The notes: generated by a model from the letters alone, not told the origin. Counted from the stretch's first letter, positions 46,888 through 57,526 are shown. The stretch is 64,000 nucleotides of DNA from Lysobacter sp. HDW10 (GCF_011300685.1 NZ_CP049864.1:2038885-2102884), one strand, 5' to 3'. Translations and numbers: made by a program.

Positions 46888-47178
46888 TTAGTTGCCGTCG
46901 TCGATGGCTTGGCCTTCAGCTTCGTTTTCCAAATCGTCCGTTTCATCACTGAGGCGCACATTGCGCGACGGAACGACCGTGGAAATGGCGTGCTTGTAGA
47001 CCATTTGATTGGTCACGCCGCGTAAGAGCACGACAAATTGGTCGAACGATTCAATCGTGCCCTGCAATTTGATGCCGTTGACCAAAAAGATCGATACGGG
47101 CACGCGTTCACGACGTAATGCGTTCAAGAAAGGATCTTGCAAAGACTGCGGCTTGCTGCCTGGTGCTGCTTTCGTCAT
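46888..47178 (-). CDS. hfq: RNA chaperone Hfq
   Basis: The 96-residue protein has the Sm1 motif ([20 protein letters not shown]) and Sm2 ([10 protein letters not shown]), with the QDPFLN start that binds poly-U. The acidic C-terminal tail (about 75-96, [12 protein letters not shown]) is of the usual gammaproteobacterial kind. It binds sRNAs and mRNAs as a hexamer. Gene order miaA-hfq-hflX-hflK-hflC is classical. Confidence 0.98.
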   Translation of the reverse strand: MTKAAPGSKPQSLQDPFLNALRRERVPVSIFLVNGIKLQGTIESFDQFVVLLRGVTNQMVYKHAISTVVPSRNVRLSDETDDLENEAEGQAIDDGN

Positions 47179-47268
47179 GGATTGTCCCCGATTTATTGTT
47201 CTTACTTTTATGACCGCTGACGGGGCGGTTTGCAGAGTGTAGCCCAGAAACCCGCTGCTTCGCGGTTC

Positions 47269-48219
47269 TTAGTCCTGTTCCATGAAGTGGCGCACGTATT
47301 CCAGCAGCGCAGCCTGCTGCGTGAGCGGGTCGAAAACACGCATGTCGTGTTCGCGCTTCAGCCAAGTGAGCTGACGCTTGGCGAGACTGCGCGTGGCATA
47401 AATGGCGGCCATGCGGAATGCATCAAAGCTCAACGCGTCGTCCAGATAGGCCCAGGCTTGGCGATAGCCGACTGCGCGCATGGCCGGCAAAGACAAGGGA
47501 TCTGGGTGCGCGGCGATCTCTGGAAGTGCACGCAAGCGTTCCACTTCGGCGAGGAACCCCTGTTCAAGCATTTGATCGAAACGCGCGCTGATGCGTTCGC
47601 GCAAAACGTCTTTGCTTTCCGGCATCAATGCGATTTTTAGAAACGCTGTGTCGGTGGCAGGCGCCACCGTTTCCTTTTGCAAGGCGCTGATCGTTTGGCC
47701 CGTGAGCGCGTGCACTTCAAGCGCACGCGAAATGCGCTGCGGATCGGTGGCATGGATACGCGCCGCTGCTTCTGGATCGATCACCGCCAAGCGCGCATGT
47801 AAGGCGGGCCACCCAAGTGCCTTGGCTTCTGCTTCAATGCCTGCGCGCACTGTGGCGTCTGCGCTCGGCATGGGCGCGAGTCCTTCGATGATGGCGCGTG
47901 CATAGAGGCTGGTACCGCCGGCCAAAATCGGCAAGCGGCCGCGACTGCGGATATCCGCCATGGCGTTCAGTGCATCTTCGACAAACTCGGCCGCCGAATA
48001 AGGTACCCACGGGTCGCGAATGTCGATGAGGTGATGCGGTACCCGCGCCTGTTCCTCAGCACTCGGCTTTGCGGCGCCGATATCCAATCCGCGATACACC
48101 AAGGCCGAATCGACGCTGATGATTTCACCGTTGAACTGTTCCGCCAAAGTCAGTGCAATGGCGGTTTTGCCGGACGCAGTGGGTCCGGTGATCAACAGTG
48201 CGCGTTGCTTACCGGTCAC
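47269..48219 (-). CDS. miaA: tRNA dimethylallyltransferase
   Basis: This 316-residue protein has the P-loop ITGPTASGKTAIAL, the substrate motif SVDSALVYRGLDIGAAKPS and WPALHARLAVIDPEAAARI, all typical for MiaA. It adds the isopentenyl group to A37 of tRNAs that read U-starting codons. It starts three bases after the putP stop. Confidence 0.97.
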   Translation of the reverse strand: MTGKQRALLITGPTASGKTAIALTLAEQFNGEIISVDSALVYRGLDIGAAKPSAEEQARVPHHLIDIRDPWVPYSAAEFVEDALNAMADIRSRGRLPILAGGTSLYARAIIEGLAPMPSADATVRAGIEAEAKALGWPALHARLAVIDPEAAARIHATDPQRISRALEVHALTGQTISALQKETVAPATDTAFLKIALMPESKDVLRERISARFDQMLEQGFLAEVERLRALPEIAAHPDPLSLPAMRAVGYRQAWAYLDDALSFDAFRMAAIYATRSLAKRQLTWLKREHDMRVFDPLTQQAALLEYVRHFMEQD

Positions 48220-48222
48220 GCT

Positions 48223-49710
48223 TTATTTCACGCGCGCGAGTTCGGCGCTGACGTCATCGTGTGTCTTCAGTACGCGCGCGCTGGGTGAAGGCGACAGCAG
48301 ACTGCCAACAACCACGGCAATGGTGGCGACAATCACGCCGGGCACCATTTCGTACAACTGGCTACCCGATAGGTTCTTCCACAGAATGACTGTGGCAGCG
48401 CCGAACAGCATGCCGGCGAGTGCGCCGACCCAAGTCATGCGCCGCCAATACAGCGACAACACAACGACCGGCCCGAAAGCTGCACCGAAGCCTGCCCACG
48501 CATAACTCACCAAGCCCAAGACTTTGCGATCGGGATCGCGCGCGAGATAAATGGCGAACAAAGCCACCGCCAAGACTGCCAAGCGGCCGAACCACACGAG
48601 CTCTTTCTGGGTCGCGCTGGGACGCACAAAGCCACGGTAGAAATCTTCAGTCAGTGCGCTCGAACACACCAACAACTGGCAGGACAAGGTACTCATGATC
48701 GCCGCAAGAATGGCGGACAGGAGCACCCCCGCAATCCAGGGGTTGAATAACAATTGACTCAGGGCGATGAAAACGCGTTCGTGATTCTCAGTCACCTGCC
48801 CCGCTTGATCCGGATGTTGCGCGAAATAGGCATTCGCCATGAAGCCGACCATCACAGCACCTAACAAGCACAAGATCATCCAGGTCATGCCGATGCGGCG
48901 CGCTGCAGGAATGGTTTCCACGCTTTCGGCAGCCATGAAGCGGGCCAAGATATGCGGCTGCCCGAAGTAGCCCAAGCCCCAAGCCAAAGACGAAATCACG
49001 GCAATCGTGCCACCGGTGCCGATCCAATCGAGCTTCTGCGGCGACACCTGTTGAATCAATTCGAAACTGGCCGCCGGCCCACCCACACTGATCACCACGA
49101 TGACAGGCGTGAGCACCAGCGCAAGAATCATCAAGCTGGCTTGCACCGTGTCTGTCCAACTGACCGCCAAGAAGCCACCGACCAAGGTGTACAAGACGGT
49201 CACCGCTGCGCCCCACCACAGTGCTTGCGCATAGGGGATGTGGAATACGCTTTCAAACAAACGTGCACCGGCGACGATGCCGCTGGCGGCATAAATCGCG
49301 AAGAACACCAAGATGACGATCGCAGCAAGCACGCGTAGTAGCTTCCCGCCTTCGCCGAATCGGGTCGTGAAATAGTCGGGCAAGGTCAGCGCGTCTTCCG
49401 TGCGTTCGGTATACAAGCGCAAAGGTGCGGCCACAAAGCGCCAGTTGAACCAAGCGCCGATGACCAAACCAATCGCAATCCAGCTCTCAGAGAGGCCGGT
49501 GAGATACAGCGCGCCGGGCAAACCCATCAGCAACCAGCCACTCATGTCCGAAGCGCCTGCCGACAACGCGGTCACGAATCCACCCAGTGATCGTCCGCCC
49601 AGGATGTAGTCGTCAAAGTTCTGCGTACGCCGCCAAGCAATGAAGCCAATCACGACCATGGCCAATAGATAGAGGCTGAAGGTGATCAGCAGTGGCGTGT
49701 TTGCAGACAT
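48223..49710 (-). CDS. putP: Sodium/proline symporter
   Basis: The start ATG 49710 (MSANTPLLITFSLYLLAMVV) gives 495 residues with about thirteen membrane segments. SSS-family motifs are DDYILGGRSLGGFVTALSAGASDMSGWLL and the following GLPGALYLTGL, where the Ser and Asp-Met-Ser-Gly are PutP signatures; GYFGQPHILARFMA is also typical. It takes up proline with Na+. It is read in the same direction as miaA behind it. Confidence 0.92.
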   Translation of the reverse strand: MSANTPLLITFSLYLLAMVVIGFIAWRRTQNFDDYILGGRSLGGFVTALSAGASDMSGWLLMGLPGALYLTGLSESWIAIGLVIGAWFNWRFVAAPLRLYTERTEDALTLPDYFTTRFGEGGKLLRVLAAIVILVFFAIYAASGIVAGARLFESVFHIPYAQALWWGAAVTVLYTLVGGFLAVSWTDTVQASLMILALVLTPVIVVISVGGPAASFELIQQVSPQKLDWIGTGGTIAVISSLAWGLGYFGQPHILARFMAAESVETIPAARRIGMTWMILCLLGAVMVGFMANAYFAQHPDQAGQVTENHERVFIALSQLLFNPWIAGVLLSAILAAIMSTLSCQLLVCSSALTEDFYRGFVRPSATQKELVWFGRLAVLAVALFAIYLARDPDRKVLGLVSYAWAGFGAAFGPVVVLSLYWRRMTWVGALAGMLFGAATVILWKNLSGSQLYEMVPGVIVATIAVVVGSLLSPSPSARVLKTHDDVSAELARVK

Positions 49711-49764
49711 GCGGTGGCTCCCAGACAACAAGCCATGAGAGTACGCGGGGAGGTATCTGTCGCG

Positions 49765-50664
49765 CTAGTCTTCCGGCCAAACGATCTCGGGGGCTGGACG
49801 CTTGCCGTCGCGCGGCGTGGGGATCGCACGCACTGCTTCCAAGACCTTCAGTGCATCGACGGTGGCGCCGACGTCATGCACACGCACAATGCGCGCGCCA
49901 TTGGACGCGGCAATCAAATGTGCGGCAACCGAGCCATGGATGCGTTCAGCGGGCACCGTTCTATCGGTCAGTTCACCGATGCTGCGCTTGCGCGATAGGC
50001 CCGCGAGCACAGGGACGCCAAGCTCAGTGAAACGACGCAAGCCTGCCAACAACTGCAGGTTGTGTTGCAAGGTTTTACCGAAACCAAATCCGGGGTCGAC
50101 GACGATGTGCTGTTTGTCGATGCCGGCCATTTCACAGGCAAAAATGCGTTCCGCTAAGAACCGATGCACCTCACCGACGACATCGTCGTATTCGGGGTTC
50201 GGGTCCATCGCATGCGGTGCACCCAGGCTGTGCATGATCACCACGGGCACCTTGAGTTCGGCCGCTGCATCTAAGGCGCCCGGCTGTCGCAGTGCATAGA
50301 CGTCGTTGATCATGGATGCGCCGGCCTTCACCGCCGCCTGCATCACTTCGGGTTTGAAGGTGTCAATGCTGATCGGAATGTCGACACGTGTGCGCAGCCC
50401 TTCAATCACCGGAATGACGCGTGCGAGTTCGTCTTCTAGCGTGACCGGTGTGGCATTGGGCCGCGTGGACTCGCCGCCAATATCTAGAATCGCGGCACCC
50501 TGCTCCGCCAGTTCTATCGCGTGGGCAATCGCGGCATCTACCGTGTTGTATTGCCCGCCGTCAGAGAACGAATCGGGCGTGACATTGACGATGCCCATCA
50601 CCCGTGTACGGTCAAGTTTGACCGTGAAGTCGCCGCAGCGAAGTTGGGGTGTGGTGTCGAACAT
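49765..50664 (-). CDS. folP: Dihydropteroate synthase
   Basis: The 299-residue protein has IVNVTPDSFSDGG near residue 27, ILDIGGESTRPNA and VDPGFGFGKTLQHN, the conserved pterin and pyrophosphate sites. It joins p-aminobenzoate to the pterin in folate synthesis and is the sulfonamide target. It lies 14 bases behind ftsH, the usual ftsH-folP order. Confidence 0.97.
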   Translation of the reverse strand: MFDTTPQLRCGDFTVKLDRTRVMGIVNVTPDSFSDGGQYNTVDAAIAHAIELAEQGAAILDIGGESTRPNATPVTLEDELARVIPVIEGLRTRVDIPISIDTFKPEVMQAAVKAGASMINDVYALRQPGALDAAAELKVPVVIMHSLGAPHAMDPNPEYDDVVGEVHRFLAERIFACEMAGIDKQHIVVDPGFGFGKTLQHNLQLLAGLRRFTELGVPVLAGLSRKRSIGELTDRTVPAERIHGSVAAHLIAASNGARIVRVHDVGATVDALKVLEAVRAIPTPRDGKRPAPEIVWPED

Positions 50665-50678
50665 CGACCAGCCTCAAA

Positions 50679-52583
50679 TCAATTGATGCTGTCGATGCTC
50701 GTTTGCGGCCCACCAATGGTCAAGCCTTCGCTCGGCGGCGGCTCTGAAGGCGGCGGTGCGTCTTTCTTGACCCAGCCGACCGGCGGCTTCGGTGTACGGC
50801 CCGCCATGATGTCTTTCACCTGCTCGGCGTCGATGGTTTCCCATTCGAGCAGCGCTTTGGCCATCGCGTCGACGATCGCGCGCTTGTCTTCCAGGATCTG
50901 CTGCGCACGCGCATATTGCGCGTCAAGGATTCGACGAATTTCCGAGTCAACCTTTTGCTGTGTCGCTTCGGAAATGGTCTTGCTCGACATGCCCCACGTG
51001 CCGTCTTGCGCATCGGCGTACACCATGATGCCCATTTCTTCCGACATGCCGTACTTAACAACCATGTCACGCGCCAAAGCCGTCGCGCGTTCGAAATCGT
51101 TCGAAGCGCCCGTCGAGACTTCGCCCATAAACAAGTCTTCAGCGATCCGTCCACCGAACAAGATGGCGATTTCTTCCAACATCTTGTCTTTGTAGCCACT
51201 GATGCGATCGAACTCAGGCAACTGCCAGGTGAGGCCCAAAGCCCAACCGCGCGGCATGATCGTCACCTTGTGCACCGGGTCGGCTTTCGGCAGCGACATG
51301 GCGACCACCGCATGGCCCGATTCGTGATACGCCGTGTTGCGGCGTTCTTCTTCACGCATCACCATGCTGCGACGCTCCGGACCCATAAAGATCTTGTCTT
51401 TCGCGTCTTCGAAGTCGAGCATGTCGACACTGTTCTTGTTGCGACGTGCAGCAAACAGTGCCGCTTCGTTTACAAGGTTGGCCAAATCGGCGCCCGAGAA
51501 ACCCGGGGTACCGCGCGCCAACACTTCCGGACGCACGTCGTCCGACAACGGCACCTTGCGCATATGCACGCGCAGAATTTGTTCGCGGCCCTTGATGTCG
51601 GGCAAACCGACCATGACTTGGCGGTCGAAACGGCCCGGACGCAGCAATGCGCGATCGAGCACGTCCGGTCGGTTGGTTGCAGCAATGACGATCACGCCTT
51701 CGCCGCCCTCAAAGCCGTCCATTTCAACCAACATTTGGTTCAAGGTTTGTTCGCGCTCGTCGTTGCCGCCACCCATGCCGGCGCCACGATGGCGACCCAC
51801 GGCATCGATTTCGTCGATGAAAATAATGCAGGGCGAATTCTTCTTCGCTTGTTCGAACATGTCGCGCACACGCGAGGCGCCCACGCCGACAAACATTTCG
51901 ACGAAGTCGGAACCTGAGATGCTAAAGAACGGGACTTTGGCTTCGCCCGCAATGGCTTTGGCGAGCAATGTCTTACCGGTACCCGGCGGGCCCACCATCA
52001 ACACACCACGCGGAATCTTGCCGCCCAGTTTTTGGAAACGCGTCGGATCGCGCAAGAACTCGACGAGTTCTGACACTTCTTCTTTCGCTTCGTCACAGCC
52101 AGCCACATCGGCGAAGGTGACCTTGGTTTGGTCTTCGCTCAACAATTTGGCTTTGGAACGACCGAAACTCATCGCGCCCTTTGCCCCACCCGATTGCATT
52201 TGTCGCATCAGGTAGAACCAGATACCGATGAACAGCACCATGGGCAACAGGTTGAACAACAGGCTCAGCAAAATGCTGCGGCCCGAAGACGCGGCTTGTT
52301 GTTCGATCGCGACTTTGTGATTCAACAAATCGTTGATCAGGTCTTTGTCGCCCGGATTTTGAGTGACGGTTTTCGAGCCGTCTTTCAAGGTCGCCGTGAT
52401 CGTACCGCGATCATCGCTGATGACGACCTTGCTGACCTTGTCGGCCTGCACTTGCTGCACGAATTGGTCATAGCTGACATTGCCCGTGCTACCTGCGCTC
52501 TTCGGGCCCAAACCCTGGAACACAAGCATCAGCACAATCGCTACACCCACCCAAATCAGCAAATTCTTGACCAAATCGTTCAT
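50679..52583 (-). CDS. ftsH: ATP-dependent zinc metalloprotease FtsH
   Basis: I chose ATG 52583 ([20 protein letters not shown], 634 residues) with GGAG eight bases upstream; the frame runs 11 codons further. Two membrane helices flank a periplasmic domain. The AAA module has [14 protein letters not shown] and the second region of homology [12 protein letters not shown]; the zinc site is HESGHAVVA. FtsH degrades membrane proteins and regulators such as LpxC. HflK and HflC, its modulators, lie 5 kb downstream. Confidence 0.97.
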   Translation of the reverse strand: MNDLVKNLLIWVGVAIVLMLVFQGLGPKSAGSTGNVSYDQFVQQVQADKVSKVVISDDRGTITATLKDGSKTVTQNPGDKDLINDLLNHKVAIEQQAASSGRSILLSLLFNLLPMVLFIGIWFYLMRQMQSGGAKGAMSFGRSKAKLLSEDQTKVTFADVAGCDEAKEEVSELVEFLRDPTRFQKLGGKIPRGVLMVGPPGTGKTLLAKAIAGEAKVPFFSISGSDFVEMFVGVGASRVRDMFEQAKKNSPCIIFIDEIDAVGRHRGAGMGGGNDEREQTLNQMLVEMDGFEGGEGVIVIAATNRPDVLDRALLRPGRFDRQVMVGLPDIKGREQILRVHMRKVPLSDDVRPEVLARGTPGFSGADLANLVNEAALFAARRNKNSVDMLDFEDAKDKIFMGPERRSMVMREEERRNTAYHESGHAVVAMSLPKADPVHKVTIMPRGWALGLTWQLPEFDRISGYKDKMLEEIAILFGGRIAEDLFMGEVSTGASNDFERATALARDMVVKYGMSEEMGIMVYADAQDGTWGMSSKTISEATQQKVDSEIRRILDAQYARAQQILEDKRAIVDAMAKALLEWETIDAEQVKDIMAGRTPKPPVGWVKKDAPPPSEPPPSEGLTIGGPQTSIDSIN

Positions 52584-52612
52584 TCCATTCTCCGCGCAGT
52601 TGCGCGCTAAAT

Positions 52613-53272
52613 TCACTTTACTGCTTTTTTCCCTTGCGCCAGCGCATACACCTCATTCGAGCGTTTGCGTGATGCTTCGGGTTTACGAATTGATACTTTC
52701 TTGTAACGGCTGCGCAATTCTTTGACGTAGGCATCAAACCCCACGCCTTGAAAGAGCTTGATCAGGAAGTCGCCGTTGTTTTTCAGGTGCAGATCGGCAA
52801 ATTCCATCGCAAGTTCAGACAAGTGCATGGCACGGGCTTGGTCCACGGCATCCACACCACTCATATTGGGGGCCATATCCGAAAGCACAAGGTCCACCTG
52901 ATCGGCGCCCAGCATCCGTTCAAGCTCGGCAGCGACGGAATCTTCACGAAAATCGCCAAGCAAGAACTCAACACCCGCCAAGGTGGGCATATCGAGGATG
53001 TCTGAAGCGATCACACGGCCGCTGTCGCCCATGGCTTGACGCACCCATTGCGACCAGCCGCCGGGCGCTGCGCCCAAATCGACCACCACCATGCCGGGGC
53101 GGAGCAATTTGTCGCGAGCGACCAGTTCTTCGAGTTTGTATGCGGCGCGCGAACGCAATCCTTCCGCCTTCGCTTTTTTGACGAAAGGGTCGGAAAAGTG
53201 TTCTTGGAGCCAGCGGGTACTGCTTTTGCTACGCGAGGCCACGGTTTTTCTCGGCCAAATGACGACCTTCAT
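52613..53272 (-). CDS. rlmE: 23S rRNA 2'-O-ribose U2552 methyltransferase
   Basis: This 219-residue protein has [11 protein letters not shown], the SAM-binding [16 protein letters not shown] and [10 protein letters not shown], with LIKLFQG and [12 protein letters not shown] completing the K-D-K-E catalytic set. It methylates U2552 in the 50S subunit. It precedes ftsH as in E. coli. It diverges from yhbY with a 36-base gap. Confidence 0.97.
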   Translation of the reverse strand: MKVVIWPRKTVASRSKSSTRWLQEHFSDPFVKKAKAEGLRSRAAYKLEELVARDKLLRPGMVVVDLGAAPGGWSQWVRQAMGDSGRVIASDILDMPTLAGVEFLLGDFREDSVAAELERMLGADQVDLVLSDMAPNMSGVDAVDQARAMHLSELAMEFADLHLKNNGDFLIKLFQGVGFDAYVKELRSRYKKVSIRKPEASRKRSNEVYALAQGKKAVK

Positions 53273-53308
53273 GATACCTTGCCGTCATTGAACACAGCTT
53301 ACGAAACG

Positions 53309-53614
53309 ATGGCCGACACCCTGTCCAACTCGCAAATCCGCTTCCTACGCGGCATGGCCCATGACCTCAAGCCTCTGATGCAAATCGGGAATAAGGGGCT
53401 CACCCCCGCTTTTTCAGCCGAACTGGATGCCGCACTTGAGCACCACGAATTGGTCAAAGTGAAAGTGGGTGGCGACGACCGCGAAGCGCGCGATCAGGTG
53501 ATTCACGCCATGGCGGACGCCCTGCGCGCCCATTTGGTGCAGCGCATTGGTCACACGGCCGTGCTGTATCGCCCTTCCAAGGACAAGCGGACGATTGTCT
53601 TGCCTCGCGCGTAA
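53309..53614 (+). CDS. yhbY: YhbY-family RNA-binding protein
   Basis: The ATG at 53309 (MADTLSNSQIRFLRGMAHDL, 101 residues) starts a CRS1/YhbY domain with PLMQIGNKGLTPAF and LVKVKVGGDDREARD. YhbY proteins associate with pre-50S ribosomes. It is divergent from rlmE, another 50S maturation gene, so the shared promoter region could link both. The stop overlaps the next start by one base (TAATG). Confidence 0.93.
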   Translation: MADTLSNSQIRFLRGMAHDLKPLMQIGNKGLTPAFSAELDAALEHHELVKVKVGGDDREARDQVIHAMADALRAHLVQRIGHTAVLYRPSKDKRTIVLPRA

Positions 53615-53991
53615 TGGATCTGATTCGCGAAGAAGCACCTGATTTCCACTTCGTTTTACGCGGTGCGAACGGGCACGAGGCGCGAATTAACGAAGAAACT
53701 TTGCATGCGAGTTTCATCGTCACCCGAGATCAACTGATCCGAGACTGGCCGGCACGTGCGCTCGCAGATTTGAACGCCGAAACACTCGAGCCTCTATTTG
53801 CCCTGAAACCCGAAGTCATTATTTTGGGCTGTGGCGATGCACAAGCCTTTCCGCATCCGAGCGTTTTGGCCGCATGTTTATCGCGCGGGATCGGATTGGA
53901 AACCATGGTGAACGCCGCAGCAGCGCGCACGTTCAACGTCTTGGCGAGTGAAGGCCGCAATGCGATTGCGGCCCTGTTGCTGTCGAACTGA
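53614..53991 (+). CDS. Mth938-like (DUF498/NDUFAF3 fold) protein
   Basis: The 125-residue protein has the family pattern: LDPEVIILGCGD-like (ALKPEVIILGCGDAQAF), VLAACLSRGIGLETM and AARTFNVLASEGRNAIAALL. The family includes the mitochondrial complex I factor NDUFAF3; the bacterial role is unclear. It overlaps yhbY by one base and ends directly at the nlpD stop. Confidence 0.88.
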   Translation: MDLIREEAPDFHFVLRGANGHEARINEETLHASFIVTRDQLIRDWPARALADLNAETLEPLFALKPEVIILGCGDAQAFPHPSVLAACLSRGIGLETMVNAAAARTFNVLASEGRNAIAALLLSN

Positions 53992-54861
53992 TTAGCGCTT
54001 CGGCAGGTATTGCTGCGGGTCGACGGGCTTACCGTCGTAGCGAATTTCAAAGTGCAGCATGTTGCGCGACGCCGCGGTACGACCCAATTCGGCAATTTGT
54101 TGGCCCGCACTGACCTTTTGACCTTCTGATACCAAGCGCTTGCGGTTGTGGCCATAGGCCGACAGCCATTCGCCGTTGTGCTTGATGATGATGAGCTCGC
54201 CATACCCCACGAGGCCGGCACCGGAATAGACCACCGTGCCATCTGATGCCGCGCGTACCGGTTGACCGGACGTGCCTGCGATATCGATGCCTTGGCGGGT
54301 GGGCTCGCCGGCTTTATAGGTGCTCAGCAGATTGCCTTCCGTCGGCCAGCGCCATGACACATTGCCCGCGGTCGGCACAGTGGCCACCGCTGCCGTGGGA
54401 GCGGCCGTCGTGGTCGGACGCGTCGTCGTGCTGCCAGGCGTGGTGGGTGATGTCACAACCGGCGGAGACACCACGCGGGTGGTTGCCACCGCAGGCGCAG
54501 GCGCGTTCTTGCCGGTGCTCGGATAAAGCTTCAAGCGTTGGCCCGGATAAATCGTGTAAGGCGGCGGAATGTTGTTCCACAAAGCCAGATCGAGCGGCGT
54601 AATCGAATTCGTCGTGGCGAGGTGATACACGGTATTGCCTTTTTCGACCATCACCGTTGCGCCGTACTTTGGCTGAGAGACGCGCTCAGACATCGGCACA
54701 TAGCCACTGCTGCTACCGCTTGATTTGCCACTTGAAGCGACCGGTGTACCCGAACCGTTGCGTTGGACCACTTCCGTGCTGGTACATGCGCCGAGCCACA
54801 ACGCCACACTGGCGACAGCGACAACGGCGACATTCGAGCGCGACACGTTGGCAAAATTCAT
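53992..54861 (-). CDS. nlpD: NlpD-like LysM/LytM lipoprotein, amidase activator
   Basis: The ATG at 54861 gives 289 residues starting MNFANVSRSNVAVVAVASVA with a lipobox LGAC. A LysM domain lies near 75-115 (GNTVYHLATTNSITPLDLAL, PGQRLKLYP), then a Pro/Thr linker and a C-terminal LytM/M23 domain. The first zinc His is missing (RQGIDIAG), as in E. coli NlpD, so it is a degenerate peptidase that activates AmiC-type amidases in daughter-cell separation. Gene order surE-pcm-yqaA-nlpD fits; rpoS does not follow. Confidence 0.93.
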   Translation of the reverse strand: MNFANVSRSNVAVVAVASVALWLGACTSTEVVQRNGSGTPVASSGKSSGSSSGYVPMSERVSQPKYGATVMVEKGNTVYHLATTNSITPLDLALWNNIPPPYTIYPGQRLKLYPSTGKNAPAPAVATTRVVSPPVVTSPTTPGSTTTRPTTTAAPTAAVATVPTAGNVSWRWPTEGNLLSTYKAGEPTRQGIDIAGTSGQPVRAASDGTVVYSGAGLVGYGELIIIKHNGEWLSAYGHNRKRLVSEGQKVSAGQQIAELGRTAASRNMLHFEIRYDGKPVDPQQYLPKR

Positions 54862-54866
54862 ACGAT

Positions 54867-55472
54867 TTAATTCCTTAAAAACAGAAAGCCGATCAAGAGC
54901 AAAACCAGCACCAAGACAAACCAACCAATGGGTTCAATCCATTTGTGCAACAAGCGTTCTGCACGTTCACCGCCTAAACGAATGGCCAAGGCCAACAACA
55001 ACACACGTTTCGCACGCCCCACAACCATCGCTGCAAGGTACTGAAGCCAAGGCACACCGACGATGCCGGACGCCCATGTAAAGACCTTCATCGGAATCGG
55101 CATGAAGCCGCCCGCCACCAAGAACCAAAACACAGCCCAAGGCGATTCGTGCATTTTGGCTTGAATCGTCTGAATGCCGCCTTCAATTTTGTCGAGCATG
55201 TGCATCGCGGCAAACGCAGGCTTCACCAGTTCCCACGCATGTTGGCCAAGCCAATAGCCGACGATGGCACCCAGCATCGAACCGAACAAACTCACCAGCG
55301 CGTAGAAAAAAGCGCGTTTCGGGCGCGCCAAAGCCATCGGTGCCAGCATCACTTCCGGCATCACCGGGAAGAAGATGGCCTCGATGAAACTTAAGCCTGC
55401 CAAGATCCAAGTCGCGTTTTTGTGCTTCGCCCAGCGCAGGGCCTTCTCGTAGATCGGCTTGAAAATTTTCAT
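54867..55472 (-). CDS. yqaA: YqaA/DedA-type membrane protein
   Basis: This 201-residue protein has five or so hydrophobic segments and the family patterns [15 protein letters not shown] and [20 protein letters not shown]. The SNARE-associated/DedA superfamily includes lipid flippases and envelope homeostasis factors. It overlaps the pcm stop by four bases and lies five bases before nlpD. Confidence 0.88.
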   Translation of the reverse strand: MKIFKPIYEKALRWAKHKNATWILAGLSFIEAIFFPVMPEVMLAPMALARPKRAFFYALVSLFGSMLGAIVGYWLGQHAWELVKPAFAAMHMLDKIEGGIQTIQAKMHESPWAVFWFLVAGGFMPIPMKVFTWASGIVGVPWLQYLAAMVVGRAKRVLLLALAIRLGGERAERLLHKWIEPIGWFVLVLVLLLIGFLFLRN

Positions 55473-56146
55473 TGATCTACGACACCCGGCAGCAATGGCA
55501 CAAACATCACAGGTTCCATTTCTTTGATGTCCAAACTGCCATCTGCGAGCTTACGAATACGTACGAGCGCCTGTGTCGCGCCACCCCCGACAGGGGCTAC
55601 CAAAGTGCCACCGGGTGCCAATTGATCGATGAGGCCTTCGACGATGGCTTGGGCGCCTGCGGTCACCATGATGGCGTCGAAGGGGCCTTCTTCCGCCCAA
55701 CCGATATGGCCATCGTCGTGTTTGCTGCGCAATGTGATGCCTTGTGCACGGAAGCGTTTGCGCGCTGTACGCAGCAACTCACCGATGCGTTCGACGGTAT
55801 GCACTTGCATGCCGAGTGCCGCGAGCACGGCGGCTTGATACCCCGAACCCGTGCCGATTTCCAGAACATGCTTGGGCACCGTGTCGCCTTCCAAGATCAG
55901 TTCGGTCATGCGCGCCACCACCCAAGGTTGAGAAATCGTTTGACCAAAACCAATGGGGAGCGCGGAATCTTCGTAAGCGCGTGAGGCGAGTACTTCATCA
56001 ATAAACAAATGCCTCGGCACGCTGCCGATGGCCTGCAACACATAAGGGTTACGAATGCCCTGCTCTCTCAAGCGTTCGACCAAACGATCACGGACACGCT
56101 GCGATGTGAAGCCGACACCGCTTGAATGCAAAGTCCGACCGATCAC
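55469..56146 (-). CDS. pcm: Protein-L-isoaspartate O-methyltransferase
   Basis: The 225-residue protein has [20 protein letters not shown], the SAM-binding [16 protein letters not shown] and [18 protein letters not shown], typical for PCMT. It starts the repair of isoaspartate in aged proteins. The start is GTG at 56146, overlapping the surE stop as GTGA. Confidence 0.95.
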   Translation of the reverse strand: MIGRTLHSSGVGFTSQRVRDRLVERLREQGIRNPYVLQAIGSVPRHLFIDEVLASRAYEDSALPIGFGQTISQPWVVARMTELILEGDTVPKHVLEIGTGSGYQAAVLAALGMQVHTVERIGELLRTARKRFRAQGITLRSKHDDGHIGWAEEGPFDAIMVTAGAQAIVEGLIDQLAPGGTLVAPVGGGATQALVRIRKLADGSLDIKEMEPVMFVPLLPGVVDQ

Positions 56147-56928
56147 GCTGCGTCCTTGCGCTTGGGGTCCAAGCCCACGACCCAGTTCGCCACTTGTTCA
56201 AGCGCATGGAAACGGGTGAGATCGACTTGAATCGGACTGACGGACACCGCGCCGCGATTGACGCAATCAAAATCCGTGCCCGGACCGGAGTCTTGCGCGG
56301 CACCGGCAGGACCAATCCAGTAGAAATGACGGCCACGCGGATCGGGTGCGGCAATGCAGGCTTCGGCGCGATGACGATTGCCCAAACGCGTGGCTTCAAA
56401 CGCCGTGATTTCATCCCACGGCAAGTCCGGCACGTTTACGTTGAGAATCGTGTCGGCAGGCAGTGGGTCTGCCACCAGTTTGGCCACAATGTCGACCGCG
56501 GCGCGAGCTGCCGTTTCGTAGTGCTGTGGTGCATGGTTGCGATTGACGCATGACACCGCCACGGCTGGCAGCCCCAAAAAGCGTCCTTCCATGGCAGCCG
56601 ACACCGTGCCTGAATAGATCACGTCGTCGCCTAGATTTGCGGCATTGTTGATGCCGGACACCACGATATCGGGCTCTTCTTCGCCTGCAAACATGCCGGT
56701 CAAGGCCAGATGGACGCAGTCGGTCGGTGTACCGTGCACGCGCCAATGGCGTTCATCCATTTGAACGACGCGAATCGGCAGATCCAGCGTCAAGGAATTG
56801 CTCGCACCGCTGCGATCCCGGTCGGGTGCGACGACAAAGACATCATGCCCCGCTTCGCGCAACGCACGGGCTAAGACCTTGATGCCCGGCGCGTCTACGC
56901 CATCGTCGTTACTGACCAGAATCTTCAT
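56143..56928 (-). CDS. surE: 5'/3'-nucleotidase SurE
   Basis: This 261-residue protein begins [14 protein letters not shown] with the metal-binding Asp pair, and contains [17 protein letters not shown] and [14 protein letters not shown]. SurE dephosphorylates nucleotides and short polyphosphates and is linked to stationary-phase survival. It heads the surE-pcm-yqaA-nlpD operon. Confidence 0.96.
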   Translation of the reverse strand: MKILVSNDDGVDAPGIKVLARALREAGHDVFVVAPDRDRSGASNSLTLDLPIRVVQMDERHWRVHGTPTDCVHLALTGMFAGEEEPDIVVSGINNAANLGDDVIYSGTVSAAMEGRFLGLPAVAVSCVNRNHAPQHYETAARAAVDIVAKLVADPLPADTILNVNVPDLPWDEITAFEATRLGNRHRAEACIAAPDPRGRHFYWIGPAGAAQDSGPGTDFDCVNRGAVSVSPIQVDLTRFHALEQVANWVVGLDPKRKDAA

Positions 56929-57000
56929 CTACGGTGTTTTTCTGCTTAAAGCACCATGATACCGAAAGCGTTTGTTCGACTCATCCATTAGTCTTATTGA

Positions 57001-57522
57001 ATGTCGGAGAAAGACGATCACCATCTGTTCTTAGAGGCGATTGGCGACGTGCGTCGAATGGATGCCCCGCCCGAAGCGCCTTCGAAGCCCAAGCCGCGCG
57101 CGGGTGCCGGCATGCGTGAACGCGATGAACAGGCAGCATTGAGCGAATTCAAGCAAGTCATGTTGCAAGGCGCACTGGATCCGGGCGACGTCTCTTCGTA
57201 TCGACGCAATGAGGTGAATCCGCAAGTCTTGGCGCGCTTGAAGCGCGGCGAGTATGCCGTGCAGGATGAACTGGATCTACACGGGCTTCGTTTGGAAGAA
57301 GCGAGTCAATTGTTGCGTGTGTTTTTACGCCATGTGCTCTCTGAAGGCATTGCCTGCGTGCGCATCATTCATGGCAAAGGTCGAAACTCCGAAGGCGTAC
57401 CTGTGATCAAGAATCTTGTCGATCAACATCTGCGTCATCGGCGCGATGTGCTGGCGTTTCATTCTGCGCCGACCGCGCAAGGCGGTACGGGTGCCGTGTT
57501 GGTGTTGCTGAAAAAGCGCTAA
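57001..57522 (+). CDS. Smr-domain nuclease-like protein
   Basis: The 173-residue protein has a disordered start and an Smr domain after about 90: LDLHGLRLEEA, VRIIHGKGRNSEGVPVIK and HSAPTAQGGTGAVLV. Smr domains act on nucleic acids; SmrB of E. coli cleaves mRNA at collided ribosomes, but length and N terminus do not allow a firm match. It is the only forward gene inserted between surE and truD, with its stop five bases from truD. Confidence 0.9.
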   Translation: MSEKDDHHLFLEAIGDVRRMDAPPEAPSKPKPRAGAGMRERDEQAALSEFKQVMLQGALDPGDVSSYRRNEVNPQVLARLKRGEYAVQDELDLHGLRLEEASQLLRVFLRHVLSEGIACVRIIHGKGRNSEGVPVIKNLVDQHLRHRRDVLAFHSAPTAQGGTGAVLVLLKKR

Positions 57523-57526
57523 GCGT

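Noticed and set aside
47249-47267. Hairpin between miaA and hfq as a terminator
   Set aside because: The stem needs a bulge and is followed on the reverse strand only by TTTCTGG, so it is too weak to call.
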